In this document: positions 40,253 to 53,245 of the stretch, in pieces
Numbering within the stretch: the first letter of the stretch is position 1
How the letters are laid out: each line of letters opens with the position of its first letter
From: Phocoena phocoena
Taxonomy: Eukaryota > Chordata > Mammalia > Artiodactyla > Phocoenidae
Length of the DNA stretch: 64,000 nucleotides
Reading direction: 5' to 3'
Assembly: GCF_963924675.1 (NCBI RefSeq)
Contig: NC_089228.1
Location: forward strand, 95,392,394-95,456,393
Program-made: the position numbers and the translations under genes
Notes under the pieces: model-generated
Told to the model about the DNA's origin: nothing
What the model saw: the letters and a program-made list of their open reading frames with translations, nothing else
The model's database searches: none

Positions 40253-41387
40253 TGTGGCAAATTCCTGGGCGCCAGACCTACTGAATTAGGAACGTTTGGG
40301 TGGAACCCAGCAGGCTGTGTTGTTTAAACACAGGACATGACGACATACGGATCTTCAGGAGACCTGCATGCATATTCAAGTGTGAGAACAAGGGCACCGG
40401 CATCTGGATATTCTTTTCTTAACTTGAGCCTTCCCCCAGGTACCCCTGTACTTCTTGTCCTTACTTCTTTAAAGAATATTGCTTCTGATGAACAGATCTC
40501 TGGAACAAGGACAAAAAGTGATTCAAATGAAAAGAGGAAACTCCGGGGTTCACTGTTGAGTCACTGTCCTGGACAGTATCATGGTTAGGATGACTTGTAC
40601 AGTCTAGACAATACAGAAATGTCATAAGAATATATACTTATTCATCCACAAAATACTGTGGTTCCAGATTTCCCCAATGCCTTGCTTTGTTGGGCGTCAA
40701 TAAACAATGTATAAAACGCTTGACTACTTTCCAAAGCAAGGCAAGGGATGGAGAGTTGGAAGTAGGTCCCCTGATGCCTCCTCTTGTGCCTGCTCTGACT
40801 ATGACACCTGGGCGACTCCAGGACCTACAGGGTCTGTGCAACTCACGCTCTTTTCCTGTTCCCCCCAAAGGCCAATCTGTCATCTTGGGGCCATCAGCAC
40901 CTCCCAAGAAGAGGCTGAAGGGTCTTATGTGAGACAGAGGCTGGGAGACAGCCGTCAAGCATCCCCAGCCCCTTCTCCCCTCTTCATTCAACAGGACTAC
41001 AGCTATTTTCCTACAGCTGCCTCTCAGGGCCTCTTCTGAGCTCCTATTTCTGGAACAAATCACAACTCCAGTTCAGATGAGATTTCACGCTGTTTAGAAA
41101 CCTGGAGATGTAAACACAAAAAAACCCCAAAGAGTCCCAGATGCTCCAGTAGAGGGGATTTTGATCATCTGACTCTGCAAGGTTTTCTATAATTCTCCTT
41201 TGTTAAAAGTCTCATTTCCATACTGTTTCCTCATCTATGATGCCACACTTTTAACATAAAGCTTCATCTTAAAACCATTAGTCCTGTAGAACAAAAGAGT
41301 GGTAAAGAATATAGGTATTCTCATTAAATTAGAAGTGCTTACCCATGATAATGTTCCATAAAATACATATATGTGATGTAACAGACA

Positions 41388-41465
41388 TCATATATATGTA
41401 TATATACACACATATATATGTATGTATGTGTGTCTATATACACACACACACACACACATATACAT
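41388..41465. repeat. Compound AT/CA/TG microsatellite
   Basis: Mixed tata, tgta and acac blocks including a run of about nine CA units. Likely polymorphic. Confidence 0.9.
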
Positions 41466-41890
41466 CTTTTTCCCCCAGCAGCATGGTGGATTTTAGGAAT
41501 GTCTAACCAGTTTGGATTTGCACTTTTGCATTTTTTGAAAATCTATTTGTTAATTCTAAAAGAATCAGGAAAAATGGAGTTCTAATAATGGAATGGGTCT
41601 ATTTGTCTAGGAAAGGATCTATAATATGGCAAAGAAGAAAAAGAATGTAAAAATGGAGCGTGATACGGCTGCTTCAACCGACTTTACCTTGACTATACAG
41701 GAAACAAATATAAACGCTTTTACTGATTTCTTGGCCTTATCTATACAATGGACTGGGAGACAGGTAGCTTGTAAGAAGAGACTGTATCCCCTCAAGTATG
41801 TTCCCAAAAAGAGACCATGAATTCATAGCACATATCTAACACAGGATCCTTAGCTCCCAGCGTGGTGGACAGTAGGCCATATCCTTTTCT

Positions 41891-41893
<3 letters not shown>

Positions 41894-41934
<41 letters not shown>
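41894..41934. repeat. (GT)n microsatellite
   Basis: About 20 GT units; in the PHACTR1 pre-mRNA it is (CA)n, a type of sequence that can bind hnRNP L. Confidence 0.95.
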
Positions 41935-41935
<1 letters not shown>

Positions 41936-43774
41936 ATACATCAGCATTCTATTATTAATCAATTAGGAAACATACCATGTAACACACAATGTAAATGCAG
42001 GACAAATTTAAGCTACTTTCTTAGGTAGGCTAAACCTGACATTATATATATGCTTTTTTTTTTTTAATGAATAAGCTTATTTTATTTCTGCCTGGACACA
42101 GTTGTATGAAATTACAGCTCCTTCGTGGGAAACGCCTGAGTATTATCCAGGTGCTGCTGTTGACTGTGGGGTGAGAATCAGATTTCATAGGCTGTGGCCC
42201 CAAATGGCTACGTGTGGTTAAAGACTGTGAGGAGAGAGGGTAACGCGCGAGAGAAATGAGATGGAGAAATGCTCCGAGGACGTGCTGCGTGGACACAGCA
42301 GGCTCCAGGCAGAAGGTACCCGCTCAGCCTCACTCAGCTTCCGCAAATCTAAAGGAAGTACCAGGTCACTCAGGGAGGGTGTGCTGAAGGCTTCCCGTGG
42401 ATGGGACATTGCCTGGGCAGCTTGGGGTGGAATGTGCAGGTGGCAGACTCATTGGTTCAATCAAATTTGGGGAGGGCAGCTCTCGTTTTAACTCACAGGA
42501 AGAGGTAATGACCTCTCTCAGCATCTTTCAAGGGGGAGCTTGATAAGTTACAATATGCAGACGAGCAACACAACATGAGTCCAAAGGAGGCTTGGATTGA
42601 CCGTAGGTAAAGCTCTTTCAACACACTGATCACCTGTCAGTACCGAGTATTTATCTGTCTGCCTGCTGTTTTTTTCCAAGGCACTAATAAGGCTGCCCGT
42701 TTTGAAGAACTATTGTTTTAATGGTTCACTGGGCACAGAACATAAAATTTTCATGATCACACTTCCTAAAATAGAAGCGTATCCACTTATATTTCAAAGG
42801 AACTGCCTTCGGAATCAGAGGGAAAAGCGATTTTCCAGGGTTTGTATCTTTGGATGACTTCCCTTGTTTATATTCTGTCAAAAAAAAAATCACTGTTTAG
42901 TTAGCATATATGCAATTTTCAAGGCTATTCTAAAAATCTTTGCATTCTAAACCAAGAAGAGTGAAATGAATATAATGAAGATAAATAAAATGAATGACTC
43001 TTATTAGCATTTTGCATGAGAGTTAGGGTTGTTTTTTTTTTTTGCCAGTCAACAAAGATGTGAGGGGACCTATGAAAAACAACTGTTGTGCAAATGTCTC
43101 GGCTGTAATCCAGTTCTGCTATTTAAATATTCAGGACTGCGTGCAAGCTCTAAGGACAGCTGTCGAAAAATCACCTTCAATCAAACCTGCAGCCAAAGTT
43201 GGTGGATGAGGGAGAAAGTACTCTACATACCATGGAAATTATCCTGGAGACGAGAAATGCCAACTCCACCGTTGAAACAAAGAACAAAGAGATCTTCCTA
43301 AGTATAACGGATTAGAGCTTCACTTATCATCGGAATGACAGAATCACTAGAACAGGCCAACTCCAAACTAGGGCATCAGATACAGAATCTTCAAAAGTAC
43401 CTGATCAGTCTTCAAAAATTATTAACGAGATTTTCTCAGCTGTGATTAACTATTAAGATGGGGAAATGTCTCTCACTTGGGCACTTAATTTAAATGTTCT
43501 TTTAGCTATCTGGGATTGAGGAGGAAACAGTGCCCATGAAAGAAACTACCTATGAGAGAATTCACAGATTTCTTATTCATGGGCTTTTTGACTTCTGAAA
43601 ATGTTTCTTAAAGATTTAATTCAAAACCTTTGAGTCATTTCTCTCTCTTTCAGCCATGAATTGAGAAAATCAACTGACATCTATGACTTGTCATACTTTC
43701 TAACAAATAACTGGCCTGTTTCTTCCAGTGAGAAGGGAATACATCTCTCCCCTTTCTGGGGGATATTAATTTTT

Positions 43775-43905
43775 AGCACTGGCTGGGGTCAGAGGTCTTG
43801 GTTTCAGATCCCAGTGTAGCCAGATAACTGTATGAACTTGGCTAGCAGCTTAATTTCTTTTGGCCTCAGTTTCTTTAACTGTAAAATTAAGGGTGCTAGA
43901 GGCAG
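43775..43905 (+). repeat. MIR SINE
   Basis: ggtttcagatcccagtgtag, tggcctcagtttctttaact and gtaaaattaagggtgctaga are MIR core landmarks. Confidence 0.7.
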
Positions 43906-44553
43906 TCATTCAGGAGATGCAATTGTGAAGGAGGTAAAGAAACTCACAAATAGACTCCTTGTGATATAGGTACAAAGCTCACTGTGGAAAAAAAAAAACT
44001 CCAAATAAGCTAATCTGAAAGCACTAGACCAGATTTTGAAGTACTCTTCCATGTGACAGAAGCATCTTTCAACCAAAGTTTGGTGCTTCATAAGGTGATT
44101 TAACTCACTGTTTATTCATTGCCTCCCAGTAGATTCACAAATGGCTTTGAGAGCTCCTTTCATGAATAAAAGTATGATAGCAATGACACATCCTTATGAC
44201 TGTTTTAGTTTATAGAGGGATCAAAAGATTGTAGGAAAGAAAAAAACTATATTACAAGAAAAATGGTCTGACAACTCAAGTTGAAGTTGTTCCTATTAAC
44301 ACATAAATGTTTAGATTATTCAGTGATTAAGTTATCCAGAGCCCTGTCCCATCCCCATTCTTCCAGGAACATTGAAAGGAAAAAAAATGGAAAGAGAAAC
44401 AGTCTAAAATACATTCCCACCAATAAAAGAATGTAGCCCAGAAGGACCCACACTTTCCCCACAGAATCTGCCATCAGCATCTCTTTCCCAGGCTAAAACA
44501 GAGAGCAATGGGTAACCCTGACTAATCTCTTTGAAAGATGATTATCCAGCTAC

Positions 44554-44677
44554 TTTTTTTTTTTTTCTGGCCACATTGCAGGGCTTGTGGGATCAGAGCT
44601 CCCCAGCCAGGGATCGAACCCATGCCCCCTGCAATGGAAGCACTGAGCCCTAACCACTGGACCGCCAGGGAGTTCCC
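44554..44677 (-). mobile_element. Older CHR-1 type tRNA SINE
   Basis: Shorter (~124 bp) relative of the young CHR copies: reverse complement starts agggaactccctggcggtcc and includes ggttcgatccctggctgggg. Flanked by tccagctac at 44545-44553 and 44678-44686. This type is, as I recall, more widely shared among cetartiodactyls. Confidence 0.85.
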
Positions 44678-44858
44678 TCCAGCTACCTTTTAAATGATAC
44701 CTCATACAGTGTTGTGCACCATCAATCTGTTGAGGTTCCATGGTCTCCTTCAGTAACTTGTTTCCCTGAAAAGTCAACCTTAAACGCACAGAAAACAAAC
44801 TTATTCAGCTCAAGGTGCACTGTTCCTTTCTGAGATCTCCCAGTTGTACTTAGGCTAG

Positions 44859-45085
44859 TTTTTTCTTTAAACATGAGCAATGTTTATTCTGGGCCTCATT
44901 TTTCTCTAATGGAGATTATTTTGATCTCCTGGCCCTCAGGAGCAGTCCATTCACTGACACAGCTCATGGGCATGTAGTGATGTCGGCCCCAGTACAGGCC
45001 CTCACAAACTTTCCCCATGATCTGCTCCCTTCAGATGAACCATGACTCTGCACAGCAACTGCCAACTGGCTACCTTCTTCCTTCA
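44859..45085 (-). pseudogene. Possible processed retrocopy of an unidentified transcript
   Basis: On the minus strand an open frame near 45010-44912 reads EGLYWGRHHYMPMSC then VSEWTAPEGQEIK and ends REK-stop. About 6 bases later comes AATAAA (44888-44883), and 14 bases after that an A-rich run (AAAGAAAAAA, near 44868-44860). This layout is that of a 5'-truncated retrocopy with a short 3' UTR. I do not recognise the parent, and no target duplication was found. It may be coincidence. Confidence 0.3.
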
Positions 45086-45232
45086 GCCAATGTGAAAGGC
45101 CTTTTATTTATTGTTGTTTTTGCCAAATGAAAATTGTATATATTTAAGGTGTATGATGTGGTGTTTTCATAAATGTCTATATTGTGAAATGATGACCACA
45201 AACAAATTAATTAGCATCTCATTCTACCTCCG
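45086..45232 (+). repeat. Old L1M-type 3' UTR fragment
   Basis: tgtatatatttaaggtgtat, gatgtggtgttttcataaat and attgtgaaatgatgaccaca resemble the 3' UTR of ancient mammalian L1M elements. Interrupted by the younger L1 that follows. Confidence 0.55.
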
Positions 45233-46180
45233 AACGGGAGAAAGTCTTTGCAAACGAATCAACGGACAAAGGATTAATCTCCAAAATATATAAACAGCTC
45301 ATGCAGCTCAATATTAAAACAACAAACAACCCAATCAAAAAATGGGCAGAAGACCTAAATAGACATTTCTCCAAAGAAGACATACAGATTGCCAACAAAC
45401 ACATGAAAGGATGCTCAACATCACTAATTATTAGAGAAGTGCAAATCAAAACTACAATGAGGTATCACCTTACACCTGTCAGAATGGCCATCATCAAAAA
45501 ATCTACAAACAATAAATGCTGGAGAGGGTGTGGAGAAAAGGGAACCCTCTTGCATTGTTGGTGGGAATGCAAATTGATACAGTCACTATGGAGAATAGTA
45601 TGGAGGTTCCTTAAAAAACTAAAAACAGAACTACCATACGACCCAGCAATCCCATTACTGGGCATATACCCAGAGAAAACCATAATTCAAAAGGACACAT
45701 GCACCCCAGTGTTCACTGCAGCACTATTTACAATAGCCAGGTCATGGAAGCAAGCTAAATGCCCATCGACAGATGAATGGATAAAGAAGATGTGGTACAT
45801 ATATACAATGGAATATTACTCAGCCATAAAAAGGAATGAAATTGGGTCATTTGTAGAGAAGTGGATGGACCTAGAGACTGTCATACAGAATGAAGTAAGT
45901 CAGAAAGAGAAAAACAAATATCGTATATTAATGCATATATGTGGAACCTAGAAAAATGGTACAGATGAACCAGTTTGCAGGGCAGAAATAGAGACACAGA
46001 TGTAGAGAACAAACGTATGGATACCAAGGAGGGAAAGCGGGGGGTGAGGGGGTGGGTGGGTGGTGGTGGGGTGAATTGGGAGACTGGGATTGACATGTAT
46101 ACACTAATATGTAGAAAACAGATAACTGATAAGAACCTGCTGTATAAAAAATAAATAAATAAAATTCAAAAAAAAAAAGA
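45233..46180 (+). mobile_element. 5'-truncated L1 with intact ORF2 C-terminus
   Basis: About 950 bp: the ORF2 C-terminal region, then a 3' UTR with a G-rich stretch (about 46030-46075) and an A-rich tail ending near 46179. Little diverged. No clean target duplication was identified. Confidence 0.88.
45238..45951 (+). pseudogene. L1 ORF2 C-terminal fragment, still open
   Basis: About 237 codons remain uninterrupted to the stop. The frame shows [17 protein letters not shown], the cysteine-rich segment [31 protein letters not shown], and the near-universal [19 protein letters not shown] motif, ending LMHICGT. These are the C-terminal domain landmarks of L1 ORF2p. Endonuclease and reverse transcriptase are absent because of 5' truncation, so it cannot mobilise. 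It lies inside a PHACTR1 intron in antisense orientation. Confidence 0.9.
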
Positions 46181-46619
46181 ATGGCAATCAGTAATAACAG
46201 ACAAACAAACAGAAACAGATGTGTAGCTGCCCTTAACTTTCTATCAGTCAGGTCACGCTGTAGCCTCAACTCAACTCAGCACCTTTCGGAAGATGTCAGC
46301 CTTTCTGGAGGACTTTTAAAAGAGGATTTTCTATTTTGCCCAGTGAGTTAATGGGAGATGTCAAATGATCTGAAAGCCACTGAGCTGCTCGAAGATTCCA
46401 CATGTCTGTTATGCAAATGCTGCAGGATTCAATAACTCCGTTCTCGTCACATTTCACCCTGATTTAGCTTGTTCTGATCACTCAGTTCAGCTTGGTGACT
46501 GGTACTTAATTCCAGTTTTCTTTATGGGAGGGTTCAGAATCCACAGAAAAAGTCCACTGACCTGAGCCATTCCCTCCCAGGCTTTGCGGATGTGAAGATG
46601 AGCAGACACAAGTGCCCTC

Positions 46620-46831
46620 TTTTTTTTTTTTTTTTTTTTGCGGTACGCGGGCCTCTCACTGTTGTGGCCTCTCCCACTGCGGAGCACAGGCTCCGGACGC
46701 GCAGGCTCAGCGGCCATGGCTCACGGGCCCAGCCGCTCTGCGGCATGTGGGATCTTCCCGGACCGGGGCACGAACCCATGTCCCCCGCATCGGCAGGCGG
46801 ACTCTCAACCACTGTGCCACCAGGGAAGCCC
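46620..46831 (-). mobile_element. CHR SINE
   Basis: A full copy in gene-sense orientation with a 20-base T run (46620-46639) as tail. Nearly identical to the copies at 22.2 and 26.5 kb. No target duplication could be found, which is unusual for such a fresh copy. Confidence 0.92.
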
Positions 46832-47952
46832 CATATTATTTTATATTCTGCCTATAGTGTGAACTACTTAGGAGCATAAAATACAGATTTAGAATACTCT
46901 TTCTTTCTAGCATATTAAATTCTGAATAAGAGAGAATAACACATTAGGTTTCATGGGGATGATCAGGTCATCACTTTTCCACCTCCCCTATCTCATTCCC
47001 CAGCCCCCTGCCACCACAAAGACAACAGCTATTTAAGAGGCGGCCATCATAAATACCAAGGAGGAAAGAAGAGGGAGAATTTTGGTAATTTTCAAAGGCG
47101 GGTCCTACATCTCATCTGCCCTATGATGCTTGGTGTGGATCTCATGCTGTATGTATAGATTCAAACTATCAACAATTACCAGGGCTTTAACCTTAAATCC
47201 TTCTGACTCCCAGACTCAACACACATTAAGGAAAAGAAAGCAGTGACAGCTATTTCAACCAATTTCTTCATTCAACTTAATGTGTTTTTCCATAGTCACA
47301 AACACTCTGAAAACCAACTGACTAAATTCCTGAAAGCTGGGTCAAAGTTCTTTCTAGGAATAGAGTATATTGCTTTAGTGATTAATCCACATAACCACAT
47401 TCAAATTAACTTGGACCCTAGAAGATGTGAATTCCCAGCTGCTACAGAGACACATGCACACGCTCACATTGACATTTATCACACACGGAAGAGTTCTATC
47501 TCATGCCATCAAAGTATACGGTGCATGCCCACAGAATTTAGGACTATACGGTAGATAGGAAAACCTATGGTTTCCAGGTCAGAGATCATATCCAGGGGGC
47601 ACAGGCTGAGACATGATCCCGGGGCTAAACTTAACTCATAATTATATTCTGCTTGGTCTGTCCAATGTTTAAAAAATTCGGAATTTTCATTTTTAAAAAA
47701 TCCAGGTTTTTAAAAAAATAAGATCTGACAAACTGGTCTTTCATTTCTCCAAAACAACAGGGGACTGAAGCTGAAGAGTGGTGACCCCTTTAGATAAAGG
47801 ATGGACTTTCCATCTCACCCCAGTTCCCAGCACTCCCTGTTAACAGTCTTAGACCTGCCCGCTTCCCTTATGTTCAATACCTGCCTGGCCCCAGGTGTGC
47901 ATTTGAGTTTGTGGCTCCTTTTCTAGGTAGACCCACTTTATGCTTCCCCAAA

Positions 47953-48362
47953 AGGTATGGGCTGAATTGCATCCCCCCAAAATACAAATGTCGAAGTCCT
48001 AACCCCCAGCATCTCAGAGTGTGACCTTATTTGGAGATAGGGTCTTTACAGAGGTCATCAAGTTAAAACAAGGGGATGAGGGTTGGACCTTAATCTAAGA
48101 TGACTGGTTTCCTTATAAAAAGGGGAAATTTGGACACAGAGATACACACGCTGGGAGAAGATGAAGGCAAACAGTGTCAGTGAACCACCAGGAAGGGGAG
48201 GGGCCTGGAACAGATTCTCCCTCACTGCCCTTAGAAGGAACCAACCCTGCCGACACCTTGATTTCAGACTTCCAGGCTCCAGAACTGTGACACCATACAT
48301 TTTTGTTGTGGAAGCCACTCAGTTTGTGGTACTTTGTTATGGTAGCCCTAGAAAACGAATAC
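47953..48362 (+). mobile_element. MLT1-type LTR
   Basis: Starts near tatgggctgaattgcatccc, then aagtcctaacccccagcatc, gaccttatttggagataggg and acaccttgatttcagacttc, and ends ggtagccctagaaaacgaat. This is a sense MaLR LTR of about 410 bp with no internal sequence adjoining. Confidence 0.75.
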
Positions 48363-48619
48363 TCCCAGCAGCTGAAATTAAGTCAGCATCTCCTTTGATT
48401 GTTGGCAAGAATCATAAGTGAGTGGCCTGAATCACCATCTATGTCTGGTCTAGGAAAAGGACATCACAAGGAGAAACATCCTTTCCAAAACCCAGCATGG
48501 TTTCCAAAGAGTTTCCCCGTAGGGATGCTTCCCATTTTAAGACAGGGCTATGCCTGCTCCAGCTCAGAGGGAGGCTGAAAACATCGTGGTCAACCATGAT
48601 TGCAAAAAAGATGATGACA

Positions 48620-48675
48620 ACCTGCTGTATAAAAAATAAAATAATAGAAATAAATTTTAAAAAAAGAAAAAAAAG
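48620..48675 (+). mobile_element. 56-bp L1 3' end micro-insertion
   Basis: acctgctgtataaaaaataa is the extreme 3' end of a cetartiodactyl L1, followed by an A-rich tail. It is bracketed by agatgatgaca at 48609-48619 and 48676-48686. Only about 20-25 bp of L1 body was copied. Confidence 0.8.
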
Positions 48676-50492
48676 AGATGATGACAGTTCACCCCTGAGC
48701 AGGACACAGATATCTTAAGGGTGAAGAGATATTTTAGGGGAACAAGTATGTCACGGAGGCAGATTGCCCGAATCCTTATTTATTCCTGAGCTTAACTTAG
48801 ATTATATACTCCTATGTATACTGCAAGGCACCTCCCATTTTATTGTCCTTCCCAGGCTTTCTCTCCCCCTGTCTGATCCAAACCTTACAGAAGGTATTGG
48901 AGGGGACTGAGGGAGGGGACCTCAGTTGGAGAGGACTGGACAGCTGGGTCTGAAAGGCTGGCTGCTCCCAAGAGAAGGCTTAGGCGCACTGGCTGTTGAG
49001 TAACCAAGAACAGATCACGTTTCAGGGTCTTAGCTCCTTTTTAAAAAAATAAGTAGTCTTAGTGACTTACAGGATGATTCACTTTCTAAAGGATGTTTCA
49101 GAAGCAAAAGAACAACTCCTTTAGGCATCAGACTTCTATTTAGTCCCTCAAAACCCCATTCCCAATGGTCTTGAGTGCCATCCTTTAGTTGTGTGTGTGG
49201 GGGGTTCATTTCTTCAACCAATCAATGCCCCAAGCTGGAAAGTAAGTGGCTTAGGGCCATATCAGCTGTCCCATGACCGATCAAGAAGGAGGTCATCCTC
49301 ACTATGAACACTGAGAAGTATGTCTCCATGTCTAATTTTTTAAATAATGATTTTTTTTGGGGGGGGGAGGAGGGGGTAGTAAGATGTATTTCAAATAAAT
49401 AACATGGAGTCTTGTGGGTTGAATATTAATCGTTGGGGAGTAAAAAGCTTGGTAAATGAAGGGAGCTGAAAGTGGACTGGAGAGCTAAGATCACACAGGC
49501 TGACCACCTCCTAGGGTTCAGGTTGAAGGGCCCAGAGAAGAGACTCAGAGAGAAAGCAGCAGCATCCTGCATTTGGGGGCTTTGCAGGGGTGAGGGATGG
49601 CCCTGAGGTCTCTACATTTCCACTGACTAGAGAGGTCCTTGGAGAGGAAAGGACCTGCTCACGCAGCCCTAAGAAGGGACCCTCAGACCTGTGGGCTCGA
49701 AGCTTCTTGAGAACACGGTCAATTTAATTTTTTAAGCATGTATCCCCACACATGCCATTTCTCTATTTATAAGTTATATACAAGTACTGATACTACTGCA
49801 TTGATATATATGTGCATTGTAACACAGACACAATCGACTTAAAAAGAATGACATAAGATAAATTTAAGTCGAAGTTCTACTATTTCATCCCTCGGACACC
49901 CCAGCGGATGGACGTGTTGACCCCTTGGTTCTCTGCAACCGGCCTGAGTCTGTAATACACAAGGAGCAGAGAAACGCACACCCAGCTGACAACGTCCATG
50001 TCTCAAGGGCAGAGCCCTCACTTCTCAAATGGCGGTTGGCTGAAACAGTTATTTACTATCAAAGCATCCAGGTGACTTGATGACCGAGGTTTAGGAGAGT
50101 CTGCCCAATAGCATCAATGAGAAAACATTTTTGGAAGAACAATATTTTTGCATTCTTAGGTAGAAACTCTCCCATAGTACTTGACATCACTTTACTTGAT
50201 GTTTCTGCTCCCTTCCCCCAATTTGGGATTATCCTCGGAGTGCTACATTATTCTTTTATGCTATTAAAACCGTCAGACTAAAATTATGTTTTCTATCTTG
50301 CTCACTCCATGAGGACCGCAGACTTGGCCGTAGGCTTTTCAAAGAGCTTGAGATTTCCAGTACATCTTACTACCTCAAATAGCCAAAGACAGCCACAGCC
50401 TTGTAGCTTCGGAAATGCAAACTCTACGACAGATTCCTACATACTTTTAGTTACTTTTGATGATAATGAAGTTCACAGTTTGTACAAAGTGA

Positions 50493-50612
50493 TCAGATGA
50501 TCTAATCCTCTCAGATTAGGAAATATAGACCCAGAGCGAGCAAACATCTGCTTACTCTGCTTCTAGCTCAGAACCAGAGCTAGAAGCCAAGGCTCTGGGC
50601 CTCAGATTAGTT
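50493..50612 (-). repeat. MIR SINE fragment
   Basis: gatctaatcctctcagatta, aaatatagacccagagcga and ctagaagccaaggctctggg match a degraded MIR on the minus strand. Confidence 0.5.
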
Positions 50613-52014
50613 CTCTCTCTACCATGGTCACCTTCCGGTTCTCAGATTTCTCCTTCATTCTCCCCTGGCTTCAGGATAAATGGAGTGGCTGGAAGCACCA
50701 AGCTGGGTTCTCATTCAAAAGAGAATAGTCCTTAAAATTCCTTTCTAAAGAAGACCTTGAGACGTGGATTAGGCCTCCCCACCAGATTTGCTGAACTCTG
50801 TACAACTCTGCTGACCTGCTCAACACCCCTGATGTCCTTTCCTTTAGGCCCAGTTCCTGTAATCTGGCTGAGATGCCAAGGGTTATACCAGAAGGAAATA
50901 AACTCCCTAGTTGAAAGAGTGAACAAAGAAGAAAGGGAGTCAGAGCTCAACACTTGGAATATACCCAATGCTGTCCTCTCTACCTCCATCTTTCTCTCCC
51001 TGGTCAGTGTGTCTTCTTCTACTGACCAGGGTGAACGAGGGTTGGGAACAGACATCACTATGGTGAACGCTCGGTGGATTTTATGAACCCTGAGCAGGAT
51101 TTAAGTGCTGCCAGAAGAGGAAAGGTTGGGAAAGGGATGATTTCCAAGGATAAATCTTCAAATGCAGAGAACTTCTTGCAGTGCATGGTGGCCTATGTCT
51201 CTTCCCACCTCTGAGTTGTGTCACTGCCATAGCCACGTGCTAATAGTGGTGGGATGCGGCTATGGATTCAGGCGTGAGAAGCTGGGCTGTGTCTTTTCAG
51301 GAGCGTGTTCTGGGACAATGGCCTTTTTCACTTTGTCAGTTTCCTCCAGGTGGATGGTGATCTGTGGTGGACAAGCAGAGTGGCTGGCCGCACACATCTG
51401 CTTTCCATATCTCCCACCTTTGTCTCTCTCTCCACAGAAGATGCCACCTTGGGCAGCTAGATGTGTTGGCATCTCACATACATCTGCAGAGAAGTTTTCA
51501 ATTTTCCCCACAATCCCGGGGCTCTGCTTATACTGTCACAAAGCTGGGAAAATGGAAGTGAGGGAAAGAACTAGAATAAAGGATACCCATGCTCCTCTGT
51601 CCTAGTCAAAGGATAATGGAAATGAACTTTTGGGAAGAGGGGCTGGGGTCAAGGATCTGCTTCTTCTCTTATTTCTAGTCCCCCAGTGGAGAGCCCTATT
51701 TGTATCAGGTGTGAAACTGAACAAGCTGGTTCAGGAAGCAGCCTAGAACTATATCCACCCAACCCACTGAACCCCAGAGACAGAATGCGGCTATATGCAG
51801 TGCAGGAAAGGAGACTGGGGGAGCCAGTACCATTGCCTCCAAGTACCCGAAAGCATGTGTGTTAAGAGGAGTGAGGTAGCTGCAGAGAGAAAAGAATATG
51901 ACCGATGGGTGGGAAATGCATGGACAGAGATTTCACTTCAACGGAAGGAAGAGCGCTTAACAGTCAGGCTCTTCCACCATGGGACAGGCTCCCTAGAGGA
52001 AGTTAGAGAGACTG

Positions 52015-52140
52015 TTTTTGTAAGTAAGTGCTTTACTTATATTGTTTAATTCTTACAACTCCCCATCTTATAAAGGCAGAAAACACAGGGGAAGAGAATA
52101 AGTGACTTACACGAGGCTATGGGGCAGTACGTGGGAAAGT
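52015..52140 (-). repeat. MIR SINE
   Basis: tgctttacttatattgttta, attcttacaactccccatct and gaagagaataagtgacttac are in MIR order on the minus strand. Confidence 0.7.
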
Positions 52141-52239
52141 CAGGAGGAAACCCTGGGAGACCTCTACACACTGCGTCCAAACAGTGAGCATGGTGCCTGG
52201 GCCAAAGTGAAGGTTCACCTGGTGACTATTATTACAGAG

Positions 52240-52450
52240 GCAGCATCGTATATGGCCAAGAGGGAGAGCTCCACAGCCATTCTGTCTGACATTACGCAGG
52301 TAACTAAAGTTCTCCCTCGTGTTCTCATCTGTGAAATGGGCATAGAAATGTCCATTTCATAGGGAAGCTCAAAGATTAAATGAACGGACACACATGAAAC
52401 GTTTAGAAGAATGCCTGGCTAATAAGTGTGTCACAGATGTTAGCTAACAC
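52240..52450 (+). repeat. MIR SINE
   Basis: ctcatctgtgaaatgggcat, caaagattaaatgaacggac and agaatgcctggctaataagt are 3'-half MIR landmarks. Confidence 0.7.
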
Positions 52451-52960
52451 CACATAAAGAGGCACTAGGTTATAAATACACACGTAAGTGTTTAACGTAT
52501 TAATATGACATACCGCTTTGCCTGTGTCTGTAATACCTGCTCATAGGGGCAATCACTCAAGAAGAGTCCCAGCTCAGTAATGAGGCATCTTTACCACCAC
52601 TGATGTCTTCTGGTTGCACAGTCTAGCAGAGAAGTCCACTTATTCGATGGCTTTGTACTTAAGCAAACCACAGTGCCTAGGTATACAGGTCCTCGATTCT
52701 GCTGGACGATGGGAATTGTTCTACACGTGCTTATCCTCCCTGGAAATCTTCCCCTCGGCCTGAACCTTTAGTCGAGTGAGATTTCTAAGACTTTGATGAG
52801 TGAAAAAGAGGGGACCATAAAAGCAACCCTGCAGAAGAAATGGAATATTTTCCACGGACTTTTTCTGCAGGGAGCTCTTCAGAGACACTCAAAACAGGTC
52901 TGAGGATGGAGACTGAATTCTTGCATGGAAATCCGTGGAGCCGGGGGCTGCGCTCTCCTA

Positions 52961-53245
<285 letters not shown>

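Noticed and set aside
41626..41820. Short Lys-rich ORF (MAKKKKNVKMERDTAA start)
   Set aside because: An A-rich run produces the lysines; there is no family match and no support for transcription.
41388..41934. Regularly spaced repeats considered as CRISPR-like or satellite arrays
   Set aside because: They are simple AT/CA and GT microsatellites without spacers; a CRISPR array is not expected in a mammalian nuclear genome.
51162..51605. 147-codon Cys-rich plus-strand ORF
   Set aside because: Composition is erratic, with no domain or repeat identity and no adjacent splice signals making a gene model.
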